Shown here: positions 44,991 through 54,452 of the stretch, one piece after another
Position numbering within the stretch: position 1 is the first letter of the stretch
How the letters are laid out: every line of letters starts with the position of its first letter
Source: Collinsella sp.
Lineage (GTDB): Bacteria; Actinomycetota; Coriobacteriia; Coriobacteriales; Coriobacteriaceae
DNA: 64,000 nucleotides
Direction of reading: 5' to 3'
Assembly: GCA_019414245.1 (NCBI GenBank)
Contig: DXMK01000004.1
Coordinates: forward strand, 1-64,000
The notes under the pieces: model-generated
Seen by the model: the letters and a program-made list of their open reading frames with translations, nothing else
What the model was told of the DNA's origin: nothing
Database searches by the model: none
Made by a program: the position numbers and the translations under genes

Positions 44991-45140
44991 GGGGCGGCGG
45001 TATCAGAAAGTGTCAGACGGGGGCGGCTGCCGGGCCGCCGTGTGCGAAAAGAAGTGTCGGCCTGCGTCGCTGTCGTTGGGCGAGGCCCTATTTGCGGGGA
45101 TACTGAAACCACGACAAGCAGCGTATGAAAGGATCGATGC

Positions 45141-46571
45141 ATGGCTTTTCGTAAAGACTTCCTGTGGGGCGGCGCGACGGCTGCTAACCAGTGCGAGGGC
45201 GCCTACAACGTGGACGGCCGCGGCCTTGCCAACGTGGACGTGGCTCCGCACGGCCCCGAGCGCTATGCGGTGGTCTCCGGCCAGCGTAAAATGCTCGACT
45301 TCGAGGACGGCTATTACTACCCCGCGCAGACCGGCATCGATTTCTACCACCACTACAAGGAGGACATCGCCCTCTTTGCCGAGATGGGCTTTAAGACCTT
45401 CCGCATGAGCCTGGCGTGGACCCGCATCTTCCCCAACGGCGACGAGACCGAGCCCAATGAGGCTGGCCTGGCCTTCTACGAGGACGTGTTCCGCGAGTGT
45501 CAGGCGCACGGCATCGAGCCGCTCGTGACCATCACGCACTTCGACTGCCCGATTCACCTCATCAAGGAGTATGGCGGCTGGCGCAACCGCAAGCTCATCG
45601 ACTTCTACAAGAACCTCGCGATCACGATCTTCACCCGCTACAAGGGCCTGGTGAAGTACTGGCTTACCTTCAACGAGATCAATATGATTCTGCACCTGCC
45701 GTTTATGGGTGCCGGTCTGGTCTTTGAGGAGGGAGAGAACAAGGAGGCTGTCGAGTACCTGGCCGCCCACAACGAGCTCGTCGCCAGCGCTTGGGCAACC
45801 AAGATCGCTCACGAGATCGACCCTGAGGTCAAGATCGGCTGCATGCTCGCCGCAGGTAGCTACTACCCCTACAGCTGCCGTCCGGGCGATGTGCGCCAGG
45901 CGCAGCTCGATAACCAGGACAACTACTTCTTCGTCGACGTCCAGAGCCGCGGCTACTACCCGGCCTATGCCGTCAAGAAGCTCGAGCGCCTGGGCATCGA
46001 TGTGGGCATGACGGACGAGGACCGCGAAATCCTGGCCGCCCACACCGTCGACTTCATCAGCTTTAGCTATTACAGCACCCGTTGCTCCGCCGGTGCCGAT
46101 AACCCCGATGTCGAGCGCACCCAGGGCAACGCCTTCGCCGGCGCCAAGAACCCCTACCTGCAGGAGAGCCAGTGGGGCTGGGCCATCGATCCGCTGGGCT
46201 TCCGCATCACCCTTAACGACCTGTACGACCGTTATCAGAAGCCGCTGTTTGTGGTCGAGAACGGCCTGGGCGCCAAGGATGTTGTCGAGGAGGACGGCTC
46301 CATCAACGACGACTACCGCATCGACTACCTGCGCCAGCATATCGCCGCGATGCGTGATGCGGTGACCGAGGACGGCGTTGACCTGCTGGGCTACACCACC
46401 TGGGGCCCGATCGACCTGGTGTCTGCCGGCACAGGCGAGATGTCCAAGCGCTACGGCTTTATCTATGTCGACCGCGATGATGCGGGCAACGGCACCCTCA
46501 AGCGTTCCAAGAAGAAGAGCTTCGACTGGTACAAGAAGGTTATCGCCACCAACGGCGAAGATTTGGCCTAG
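45141..46571 (+). CDS. GH1 family 6-phospho-beta-glucosidase
   Basis: 476 residues, full GH1 length, paralogous to the protein at 35871. Acid/base Glu in WLTFNEIN and nucleophile in FVVENGLG are intact, and the KKKSFDWYKKVI end is that of phospho-glycosidases. It is not next to a PTS gene here, so its substrate must come from another transporter, perhaps the EIIBC at 34276. A REP-like leader sits upstream and a strong terminator follows. Confidence 0.92.
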   Translation: MAFRKDFLWGGATAANQCEGAYNVDGRGLANVDVAPHGPERYAVVSGQRKMLDFEDGYYYPAQTGIDFYHHYKEDIALFAEMGFKTFRMSLAWTRIFPNGDETEPNEAGLAFYEDVFRECQAHGIEPLVTITHFDCPIHLIKEYGGWRNRKLIDFYKNLAITIFTRYKGLVKYWLTFNEINMILHLPFMGAGLVFEEGENKEAVEYLAAHNELVASAWATKIAHEIDPEVKIGCMLAAGSYYPYSCRPGDVRQAQLDNQDNYFFVDVQSRGYYPAYAVKKLERLGIDVGMTDEDREILAAHTVDFISFSYYSTRCSAGADNPDVERTQGNAFAGAKNPYLQESQWGWAIDPLGFRITLNDLYDRYQKPLFVVENGLGAKDVVEEDGSINDDYRIDYLRQHIAAMRDAVTEDGVDLLGYTTWGPIDLVSAGTGEMSKRYGFIYVDRDDAGNGTLKRSKKKSFDWYKKVIATNGEDLA

Positions 46572-46600
46572 GCTTTCCCGATAACCGTAGCCTCCTAACC

Positions 46601-46636
46601 AAGGCGCCCGGCGAGTATGTGCTCGCCGGGCGCCTT
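46601..46636 (+). terminator. Hairpin after the GH1 gene
   Basis: A perfect 15-bp stem (46601-46615 with 46622-46636) with loop TATGTG, 29 bases after the stop codon. The sequence after it is only weakly T-rich (GCCGTCTGCGAATTTT). Confidence 0.75.
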
Positions 46637-46703
46637 GCCGTCTGCGAATTTTGGGACATGCGGCCCGCTTTTTCGACCCATCTGTCGGTACACTAAAAGC
46701 ACT

Positions 46704-48587
46704 ATGGGTACCCGCGAGCGACATATCGGCCACGCGGTCGCCCGATCCGCTCCCGTGGCGGATCCCAGGGGCGGCAGGCTCTTCGCCATGCCGCGATTCC
46801 TTGTTGGCATAACACATCAGGTGTACCGCCACCGCGTCTTTGCTATCGCCGGTGTCATCACCGCGCTGTTCCTCATGCTTTTGGTGGTCTTGCCGTCGCT
46901 GTTCGCCTTCGACCCCAAACTTTCCAACGCCGTGCCCGCCCATAGCGAGGTGTCCGAAGAGGTCGTGGATGCGCTCGTCCATTCGAGCTCTCTCCCGCTG
47001 CTTGTCGCCGCAATAGTATTTTCAATTTGGGGCGTATCGGTCTATCTGCGCTGTTTGGACTATGTGTTGCGCCGCCGCCTTGTTGCCATCGCCACCATCT
47101 GCACCCTGTGGATGATCGAAGTCATTCTCAAGTACAAGTCGTTCACGCCGTTCTATGCCACCGTGCTGTGGTACCTGTACTACGTGCCCATGACGCTCAT
47201 TCCGCTGCTCTACCAGTTGTGTGGCCTGCGCCTTGCGGGCCTGGAGCAACACCGCCTGGGTCGCCGCTACTGCGTTGCGCTGTGGATTGTGGCCATCCTG
47301 CTTATCGGATTTGTGCTCACCAACGATTTTCACCAGCAGGTCTTCCGCTTTGACCGTACAAGCGACACCTGGAGCAACGATTACACGTACGGCTGGGGTT
47401 ATTTCGCTGTCTTAGTGTGGACGGCCTTTAACTTCGTGGCCTTTTTTATCCTGGTTGGTCGGTCCTCGTTCTTTCGCATCCAGCGTTTCTCGGGTACGGC
47501 GGCGCTCGTACTGCTGGGTGGCGCATTCTTTGCCATCTCGTATGCGTTGCGCGTGCCCTGGGCATGGAAGCTCAACTTTTCGCTCGTCTATTGCGTTCTG
47601 TGCGTGGTGGCGATGGAAATCTGTCTCGATTGCGGTGTCATTCCGTCGTATCACGACATTGCCGGCATCTTTGACACCTTGCCGCTTGACCTCAAAGTTC
47701 TAACGCGCGACCTGCAGGAAGTCTATGCCACGCCAGTGTCAAAGCCAATGCCGGTGGGCGTGCGCGAGGAGTTGCGGGTCCAGGAGCACGGCCGCGCCCA
47801 TGCCTTTGCCGTGGCGTCCGATCCCGATGTAATGTACCGTGCCTTCCCACTGCTGGGCGGATCGGCCCTGCTTGCCCAAGACGTGTCGGAGCTCAACGAG
47901 CTTAACCGTGAACTGGCACATCGTCGCATGGAGTTGCAGCGTCAAAACGAGCTGCTCGCCGCCGACTACGACCTTAAGACGCATTTGGCAGATCAAGAGG
48001 CCGAGACCCTGCTGGTCCAAGACGTGGATCAAGCGCTTGCCCGCGCGCTCGAAGGGATGTACGACCTGCTGAGCTCGCTGCCGCCGTTGACCGACGAAGC
48101 GTCTTCGCACGAGCGCTACCGCATGCTGCAGCGCGCCAAGATGCTCGTCGCCTATTGCAAGCGCAAGGGGTCGCTCACGTTGGCACAGCACGGGGAGAGC
48201 GGTTTTGATCGCGACCGCATTCAGCTCATTGCCAACGAGCTCGCAAGCGACCTGCGCACCATCGATATCGATTGCGCCTCGATTATCGCCATACGGCGCC
48301 CGATGCACGCCAGTACGGTAAGCGCCCTGTACGACTGCGTGTATGACTTTGCGTTTTTTGCCTACACCACCGACCATCCGGCGCTTATGTATCACTTGGG
48401 CGACCATGACCGATGCAGTGTCGAGCTGCGCGCCACGCTTTTTTCCAACGATGATGCAGATCTTTCGCAGACGCCCGCTGCGCAAGAGCTCGAAAGCGCT
48501 CTGCAAAGGCGCAACGTGGCATACCGCCTTGAGGGCGAACCCGGCCAGTTGCGTATGATCGTGTTGATGCCGAGGGCGAGTGAGTGA
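46704..48587 (+). CDS. 7TM sensory protein with degenerate kinase half
   Basis: 627 residues. One N-terminal helix (about 40-60) is followed by a histidine-kinase-N-terminal 7TM-like membrane region (to about 310), a linker, and a coiled coil (about 385-430). The C-terminal half resembles a histidine kinase in outline but shows no phospho-acceptor HxE/HD box and no N- or G-box of an ATPase, so it is probably not a kinase. The next gene starts within its stop codon (GTGA overlap), so it works with that histidine kinase. It may be a ligand sensor or allosteric partner. An ATG at 46788 is an alternative start. Confidence 0.75.
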   Translation: MGTRERHIGHAVARSAPVADPRGGRLFAMPRFLVGITHQVYRHRVFAIAGVITALFLMLLVVLPSLFAFDPKLSNAVPAHSEVSEEVVDALVHSSSLPLLVAAIVFSIWGVSVYLRCLDYVLRRRLVAIATICTLWMIEVILKYKSFTPFYATVLWYLYYVPMTLIPLLYQLCGLRLAGLEQHRLGRRYCVALWIVAILLIGFVLTNDFHQQVFRFDRTSDTWSNDYTYGWGYFAVLVWTAFNFVAFFILVGRSSFFRIQRFSGTAALVLLGGAFFAISYALRVPWAWKLNFSLVYCVLCVVAMEICLDCGVIPSYHDIAGIFDTLPLDLKVLTRDLQEVYATPVSKPMPVGVREELRVQEHGRAHAFAVASDPDVMYRAFPLLGGSALLAQDVSELNELNRELAHRRMELQRQNELLAADYDLKTHLADQEAETLLVQDVDQALARALEGMYDLLSSLPPLTDEASSHERYRMLQRAKMLVAYCKRKGSLTLAQHGESGFDRDRIQLIANELASDLRTIDIDCASIIAIRRPMHASTVSALYDCVYDFAFFAYTTDHPALMYHLGDHDRCSVELRATLFSNDDADLSQTPAAQELESALQRRNVAYRLEGEPGQLRMIVLMPRASE

Positions 48588-50083
48588 CGATGACGATTTC
48601 GCTCATCCTTCCCCAAATCGTTGCGCTCGATGTTGTCTTTGCCCTGGCTGCGTGTCTGCAGACGATCCACGTCCCGCTCATTTCATCGCGCCGCTCGTCC
48701 TATAACCGTAAGGTGATTTGCGCCTACGAGGCGAGCCTCGTGCTCCACCTGGTGGTTTCGGCGCTTATCCTGTTCGCGTCGTCTGGCTCGTATCTGGTGG
48801 CGCCGCTTGACGTTTGCGCCAGGGCAATGGGCGGAGTGCTGTGGCTCAATGCCGCAATCTTTGCCTATGGCGTGGTGCTTATGGTGCGCTATCGTCGCCC
48901 CGTCATGCTGGTCGAGCTGCTGCTTGTTGTCGCCGTTACACCGCCGGTGGTTTTTGCCATGGGCTCGGCGTGGACCGTTGTCCTTATCGCAGAGGGAGCG
49001 TTCTTCCTGTTCCGTTCCATCGCGGCGCTCTTGATGGACGTCCGTAACCGCCAGGAGGATATCACCGCGTTCTCGACGATCGAGACCATCAACGTGATTC
49101 CCGTGGGCATCCTGTATCTGGACCCGAGGGGCCGTCCGCTGCTCATGAACCGCTGCATGCGCAGAAACCTGGTGGAACTTCATATGCCCACCGACCTAGG
49201 CGATATGAGCGGCACATGGAACGACCTGCGCAAACTCAGCATGCAAATGCCCGAAAGCAGCCAGAACCGTGTGCGGATTAATCTGGACCGCTTTGGTGAG
49301 GCGCGGGCGGTGGTCGAGGTTTCTCCCGCCGAGATTCGCTTGTTTGTGCACGATGACGTTATGGTTTCGGGCCGCCTCTTTGAGCGCATTATCGGCCTGG
49401 ATGTAACAGAGTATGCGCATGCTCATGATCGCCTGGCGCAAGCCAACCACCTGCTTGAGCTTGCGGGCCAAGAGCTCCAAGCCCAGATCGAAGAAGTCAA
49501 AAAAGTTGCTGACAATGCGGCCTATCTGCGTATGCGCGCTCGCGTGCACGACGTGATCGGGCAGCGCCTGTCCATCCTCCATCGTTATCTGGAGGAGGGG
49601 CGCCTGGATGACGAGTCACTCGAGCAGATCGACCCGCTGCTGCGCTCAATCGCTGCCGATCTGCGCAGTGGGGGCGACACCGAACCGACAGAGCAACTGG
49701 GCGATATCGTCCATGCCTTTGGCCTGGTGAGCGTGCAGATCGATGTGGAGGGCGAGCTGCCTGAGGACGCGCGTGTCGCCGCAGCCTTTCTGCAGATTAT
49801 CCGCGAAGCCTCGACCAATGCCACCAAGCATGCACAGGCCCATCGGGTCCATGTGCGCCTGTGGCGGGAGACGTCGGAAGGCAGCGCTGTTGCGCGGATG
49901 ACCGTTTCTAACGACGGCGCGCCTGCACCCGTATCGTATCGCGAGGGAACGGGTATTCCAGGTATGAGGCATGTCGCGCAAGATCTGGGCGGCTGCCTGG
50001 AAATCCATGCCGCCCCGCCCTTTACGCTTGCGGTGTCCATCCCGCTCAACGCCAGCGCCACAGCTCAAAGGAGAAACTCATGA
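48584..50083 (+). CDS. Sensor histidine kinase with PAS-like linker
   Basis: 499 residues. Six or so membrane helices (1-150) are followed by a PAS-like domain (about 160-280), a coiled coil (280-310), a phospho-acceptor box RVHDVIGQRLS, and an HATPase domain with N box (REASTNATKHA) and G box (GTGIPGMRHV). This is the NarX/DesK class. It overlaps the preceding 7TM protein by four bases (GTG start) and the following regulator by four (ATGA). An ATG at 48590 is an alternative start. Confidence 0.88.
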   Translation: MTMTISLILPQIVALDVVFALAACLQTIHVPLISSRRSSYNRKVICAYEASLVLHLVVSALILFASSGSYLVAPLDVCARAMGGVLWLNAAIFAYGVVLMVRYRRPVMLVELLLVVAVTPPVVFAMGSAWTVVLIAEGAFFLFRSIAALLMDVRNRQEDITAFSTIETINVIPVGILYLDPRGRPLLMNRCMRRNLVELHMPTDLGDMSGTWNDLRKLSMQMPESSQNRVRINLDRFGEARAVVEVSPAEIRLFVHDDVMVSGRLFERIIGLDVTEYAHAHDRLAQANHLLELAGQELQAQIEEVKKVADNAAYLRMRARVHDVIGQRLSILHRYLEEGRLDDESLEQIDPLLRSIAADLRSGGDTEPTEQLGDIVHAFGLVSVQIDVEGELPEDARVAAAFLQIIREASTNATKHAQAHRVHVRLWRETSEGSAVARMTVSNDGAPAPVSYREGTGIPGMRHVAQDLGGCLEIHAAPPFTLAVSIPLNASATAQRRNS

Positions 50084-50703
50084 TTCGCGTCCTTATCGTC
50101 GAAGACCAAGCTATCTTGCGCGAGAGCCTGGCGCGCTCCGTTGGCGACCAGCCCGATATGACCGTTGTTTCCGCCATTGCCGATGCTTCCGAGGCCTTGG
50201 GTGTCGCGCTCAAGGAGCGCCCGGACATGATACTGATGGACGTGTGCACCGAACACGATTCAAACGGCATCGTGGCGGCGGCGCGCATCAAGGAGCAACT
50301 GCCCGAGTGTCGCATCATTATCATGACCGGCATGCCCGAGATCACCTTTGTCGATCAGGCCCGCGAGGCGGGCGTCGACAGCTTTGTGTACAAGAACGTC
50401 GGTATCGACGAGCTGTTCGCCGTGATGCGCTCCACGCTGGCGGGCTATTGCACGTTTCCCAAGCCGCCCGAGAGCATTTTTTCGGGCACGGCGACCCTCG
50501 ACGATGTCGAGCTGTCGATTTTGCGCCTTGCCTGCGAGGGCAAGAGCCGCCGCGAGATCGCGGCCGAGCTGTTTATGAGCGAGGGCACCATCAAACGCCG
50601 CATCTCGGAGATTCTCAACAAGACCGGCTACGACAACATCATGCGCCTGGCCGTGCATGCGGTGACCGAAGGCAGCATCGTCCCCAACATGGAGCGCCCG
50701 TAG
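50080..50703 (+). CDS. NarL/LuxR-family response regulator
   Basis: 207 residues: receiver (1-120) with the Asp in DMILMDVCTEHDSNG, and LuxR HTH (about 145-207, LACEGKSRREIAAELFMSEGTIKRRI). It completes a three-gene signalling operon with the 7TM protein and kinase, all with overlapping start and stop codons. No target is adjacent. A 17-bp terminator hairpin follows. Confidence 0.93.
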   Translation: MIRVLIVEDQAILRESLARSVGDQPDMTVVSAIADASEALGVALKERPDMILMDVCTEHDSNGIVAAARIKEQLPECRIIIMTGMPEITFVDQAREAGVDSFVYKNVGIDELFAVMRSTLAGYCTFPKPPESIFSGTATLDDVELSILRLACEGKSRREIAAELFMSEGTIKRRISEILNKTGYDNIMRLAVHAVTEGSIVPNMERP

Positions 50704-50736
50704 TCGGTGTGCCGCCCGTGCTCCAACGCCGAAGAT

Positions 50737-50777
50737 AGGTCGCCCGCCGTTTTGCATCTAAAAACGGCGGGCGACCT
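50737..50777 (+). terminator. Hairpin terminator after the signalling operon
   Basis: A 17-bp perfect stem (50737-50753 with 50761-50777) with a 7-base loop. The stem itself has a TTTT/AAAA top. It is followed by GCTTG only, so it may act from both sides. Confidence 0.75.
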
Positions 50778-50809
50778 GCTTGTATGGGCAGTGCTGTCGG
50801 CATAAAGCG

Positions 50810-50842
50810 GCGGGGCCGCAGGATCATTTCCTGCGGCCCCGC
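50810..50842 (-). terminator. Hairpin between convergent genes
   Basis: A perfect 14-bp stem (50810-50823 with 50829-50842) and 5-base loop in the gap between the response regulator and the minus-strand lipoprotein gene. It is the likely 3' end of the lipoprotein transcript. Confidence 0.6.
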
Positions 50843-50893
50843 CTGGCATGTGCGCGGATATGTCCGCCAATCCGCGGCTATCGGTGTCTGCCG

Positions 50894-51736
50894 TTACGCG
50901 ATGGTTGCGCTGTAAGAGGCGACGTCCTCGTAGGAATCGGTCAGGTAGGCGTCGATGCCGATGGTCGTGTTGACCAGGTCGTCAAGACTGTCAAGCTCGC
51001 CGCTCGAGAACGTGAATTCCTCGGTGGCGCTGGTGCCGGGCATCAGGTTAGCCGAGAACCAGGGTTCCTTCATGGTGCCGTTGACGTTGGTCTTGCCGGA
51101 AGGAGCGTAGAAGGTCAGGTCCTTGTCGCTCTTGTTGGTGATGTTGACGACAAAGCCGATGTCGCCCCAGTCGTCCTTGAACTTCTCGGTGATGGTGATG
51201 GTGCACAGATCGTCATCGGCGACGGTGACGGCGGGGGAGATTTCGACGTTCTGGACATCGTCGTCTTCGACGGCCTCATCGATCTCCTCTTCCTTCTCGG
51301 CCGCCTCGCGATCCTTCTTCACCGTACCGGACAGGTCCTTGTCGGACTTGGTAAAGACAAGATTGCCGTCATCTTCTTCGAGGATGAGTTTGCCGTCCTT
51401 GAGCTTCATGTCGTGCGACTCATCTTCGGCGGTGATGGTTACGGTGGTGGCGTCCTTTGCCTCCCATTTAAGGTCGACGACTTCAAGGAACAGGTCGAGG
51501 GCGCCTGTACCGTCCTCATCGAGAATCAGGACGCAGTGGACACCCCAATCCTCGAGCATCTTCATGTACTCATCGGTCAGCTCTTCGCCATCCACGGTTC
51601 CACCCGAGAGTTCCCAGCTGCCGACGAAGTTGGCCTTGGGGTCCTTGCCGCCGCCGCTGCAGCCCGTCAGGGCAAAGGCGAGCGCCAGGACGCATGTCAG
51701 GAATGCGAGTACGGATTTTTTGAACGTTGTCTTCAT
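50894..51736 (-). CDS. Lipoprotein, acidic, unknown function
   Basis: 280 residues with a clear lipoprotein signal: basic start, hydrophobic stretch and lipobox ending in LTGC near residue 25. The mature part is acidic. A Glu/Asp-rich run (about 145-165) separates two domains; the second looks like a beta-sandwich of the DUF5067/telomeric-repeat-like lipoprotein group common in gut Gram-positives. AAAGGAGG lies just before the ATG at 51736. It is transcribed toward its own terminator at 50810 and follows the zinc-ribbon/SPFH cluster on the same strand. Confidence 0.8.
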   Translation of the reverse strand: MKTTFKKSVLAFLTCVLALAFALTGCSGGGKDPKANFVGSWELSGGTVDGEELTDEYMKMLEDWGVHCVLILDEDGTGALDLFLEVVDLKWEAKDATTVTITAEDESHDMKLKDGKLILEEDDGNLVFTKSDKDLSGTVKKDREAAEKEEEIDEAVEDDDVQNVEISPAVTVADDDLCTITITEKFKDDWGDIGFVVNITNKSDKDLTFYAPSGKTNVNGTMKEPWFSANLMPGTSATEEFTFSSGELDSLDDLVNTTIGIDAYLTDSYEDVASYSATIA

Positions 51737-51816
51737 GGTGTCCTCCTTTATCGAACGAAACCCATAGAAGCAAATGCGGGGGTGGCGGATCCCCCGCCAA
51801 TTACCAGATAGAGGGG

Positions 51817-53057
51817 CTAGGGCCGGGGCGTTCCGCAGTTGCTGCAGAACTTGCCGCCGTTTTCGCTGCCGCAGTTGGGGCAGAACCACTTGGCCGGTGC
51901 CGAGGCGGGTGCGGGACTACCGCACTCGGAGCAGAACTTGCCGGTGTTGGTGGCGCCGCAGCTGCAGGTCCATGCGCCGGCCGCAGGTGCGGCGGTGGGA
52001 GCCGGTGCGGGGGCGTGAGCCGGAGCCGGCTGCGGAGCGGCCTGCTGCTGTGCCTGGCCGGCGGCGAACAGCTGGCTGGCGTTCATGCCGCCCATGCCAC
52101 CTGCCATGCCCATGCCCATAAAGCCTGCCATCGCGCCGTTGGGGTTGGCGGCTGCCGCGCGCATTGCGTCGCTCTGGGGCTGGCGATGTTGGCTGCCGCC
52201 ATGGTGGGATCGCGCATGACCGCGGCTTTCTGCAGGTCCTTGATCATCTGCTCGTCCTCTTGCGAGGCGGCGATGGAGTTGACGCCAAAGCTCACGATCT
52301 CGACGCCGCGCAGGTCACGCCAGTCGGCAGAGAGGACCTCGTTGAGCGCGCGGGCGAGCTCGGTGGTGTGGCCGGGGATGGCGCTGTAGCGGATGCCCAT
52401 CTCCGAGATCTTGGCAAAGGCGGGCTGCAGGGCGGTGAGCAGCTCGGACTTAAGCTGGCTGTCGATCTTGTCGCGCGTGTAGCTATCGGTCACGTTGCCG
52501 CATACGTTGGTGTAGAACAGCAGCGGGTTGGTGATGCGGTACGAATACTCGCCGTTGCAACGCACGGAGATGTCGACGTCCAGGCCAATGTTGTTATCGA
52601 CCACGCGGAAGGGCACAGGCGAGGCGGTGCCGTACTTGTTGCCGATGATCTCCTTGGTGTTGATGAAGTAGACACGCTGGTCCTTGCCCGCGTCGCCGCC
52701 AAAGGTAAAGCGGCTGCCGATATTGGCGAAGGTCTCCTTGATGGAATCGCCCAGGTTGCCGCTAAAGACGCTCGGCTCGCTGCCGGTATCGAAGACGAAC
52801 TCACCGGGCTCCAGCGCGACTTCGATGATCTTGCCGTTTTGCACCACGAGCATGCCCTGGCCGTCGTTGACGGCGATGACCGAGCCGTTGGAGATGACGT
52901 TGTCCTCGCCGCGCGTGTTGGAGCTGCGGCCACCGGTGCGTTTGCTGCCCTTGCAGGCCAAGACGTCAGCAGGCATCGATTCGCAGTAGATAAATTCCTT
53001 CCACTGGTCGGCCATGACGCCGCCGGCAGCTCCCAATCCAGCTTTCAAGAGTCCCAT
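51817..53057 (-). pseudogene. SPFH-domain/zinc-ribbon protein split by a frameshift (YdjI-like)
   Basis: Two overlapping minus-strand frames make one protein. Frame one (53057 down to about 52178) is an SPFH/virion-core-like domain (residues 1-285). Frame two (52164 down to 51817) gives a Gly/Met/Ala-rich linker and two C-terminal zinc ribbons (WTCSCGATNTGKFCSECG and WFCPNCGSENGGKFCSNCG). The switch is at a run of four Gs at 52176-52179 (CCCC in the gene), where adding one base would join ANIAS to an AQSDAMRAAAANP-like continuation. It could be a true mutation, a sequencing error or programmed shifting. It groups with YdjG-like and DUF4428 genes, as in the ydj envelope-stress operon of Bacillus. 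Confidence 0.8.
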
Positions 53058-53105
53058 GGTGATCTTCCTTTCTCGTCAAAGGCCGGGTGGTATTGGTCGG
53101 ATTGC

Positions 53106-54428
53106 TTAGTCGTCCTTGTCGTCTTTCATGACAACGGTGGTCTCGGTGTGGTTGAAGGTGTCGTGCTTCTCGGTCAGGTCGAGCTCGCCGCAGTACTCGT
53201 CGGCGTGGGTGGCCTCGTTGGCCGTCTTGAGCTGGCCTACCAGTAGCACGTCTCCGATAATCACGATGATCAGCGGCGCGACGATGTTGATGAGGATGCC
53301 CTCGATATCAAAGGCGAGGTAATCCGGATCGAAGGCGTTCTCACCCATAAAGAGAATCTGGGAGAGGATAAATCCGATCACAAAGAACAGCACCGAGGCA
53401 ATAGCGAGCTTGGGCTTGGAGCAGGGGAGCTCGCCGACCAAGCGGCCGGTCTGGCCGTTCATGGCAAACAGGTAGCTCTTGCCGTTCCACGAGGTGGAGA
53501 GCATCCAGACGGGGAACAGGGCGTAGTCGCTGTCTTCCCAGGTGTAGTCGAGCTGCTTGCTTTCGACCGTGGCATCGTCGTATTCGTCGACGACAGTCTC
53601 GCGCAGGGCCGAGATCGTGCTTTCTTCCATACGGCGCTCGGCGCGCGCCTTGCAGGTCTCGCAGTCCTCGTCGTAACGGTTGGCGATGTAGCCGGGCATA
53701 TATGCGACCGAGAACGGACGCAGCGCGTCGTAGTCAAACGGCTCGATGGCGTCCATGTGGCCGTCGGGCATCTTGGACGATCCGTCGACGGGCACGCGCT
53801 TAAACGAGATATTGCCCTTGCGATAGGCATCGTAGTGGTCGGTGGTCGTGACGGTGCGGTCGGATTCCTCGGTCACGGTCTCGTTGGTCGCGTCAAAGTA
53901 CACTTCGCCGTCCACGCGGGCGCCGTAGAGCCAAAACGGCACGTAGACACCTTGGACCTCGTCGATGTGGTTGCCGGTGACAAAGATCTTGGGCAGCAAG
54001 ATCTTGCCCTTGTAGTGTTCCTTGAGTGCGGCCGTGACGTCGTCGCGCCCGAGCTTAAACGGAATCACCAGGTCGGGCGAGAAGTCGCCAGAGAGCTGGC
54101 CGGGCGCCACGGCGGAGTTGCCGCAGTACGGGCAGGTGGTGACGGCGACGGTGCCGTCGGACACGAGCTCGGCGCCGCACGACGAGCAGATGTAGCCGGC
54201 GTTTTGGGCGAGCTCCTGCACGGCATCGTCGGCAGCAGGTTTGGGAGCTGCGGCTGCGGCATCGGCTTTGGCATCTGCCTTGTCCTGGCGCTCGCGATAG
54301 AGGGCCTCGACTTCTTCGACTTCAAAGCGTGAGTCACAGTAGTCGCAGACAAGCTTTTGCTCGGCGCTGGCAAAATGCAGGGGACCACCGCAGGCAGGGC
54401 ACTGATAGTTAACGCTCTCGAAGGCCAT
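53106..54428 (-). CDS. Zinc-ribbon membrane protein (YdjG-like)
   Basis: 440 residues. An N-terminal zinc ribbon (CPACGG near 10, CDYCDS near 28) is followed by an Ala-rich linker and a second ribbon (CSSCGA and CPYCGN near 80-102). A long soluble domain (105-330) contains a CETC pair, and two membrane helices (about 340-395) lead to an acidic His-containing tail. The plan matches YdjG/TFIIB-like zinc-ribbon proteins that accompany SPFH (YdjI) proteins. It lies 48 bases upstream of the SPFH gene on the same strand. Confidence 0.83.
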   Translation of the reverse strand: MAFESVNYQCPACGGPLHFASAEQKLVCDYCDSRFEVEEVEALYRERQDKADAKADAAAAAPKPAADDAVQELAQNAGYICSSCGAELVSDGTVAVTTCPYCGNSAVAPGQLSGDFSPDLVIPFKLGRDDVTAALKEHYKGKILLPKIFVTGNHIDEVQGVYVPFWLYGARVDGEVYFDATNETVTEESDRTVTTTDHYDAYRKGNISFKRVPVDGSSKMPDGHMDAIEPFDYDALRPFSVAYMPGYIANRYDEDCETCKARAERRMEESTISALRETVVDEYDDATVESKQLDYTWEDSDYALFPVWMLSTSWNGKSYLFAMNGQTGRLVGELPCSKPKLAIASVLFFVIGFILSQILFMGENAFDPDYLAFDIEGILINIVAPLIIVIIGDVLLVGQLKTANEATHADEYCGELDLTEKHDTFNHTETTVVMKDDKDD

Positions 54429-54452
54429 GATCGGTCCTTTCCGTGCCGGAGG

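Noticed and set aside
45003..46982. 659-codon minus-strand open frame opposite the GH1 gene
   Set aside because: A shadow frame of the glycosidase; no recognisable motif.
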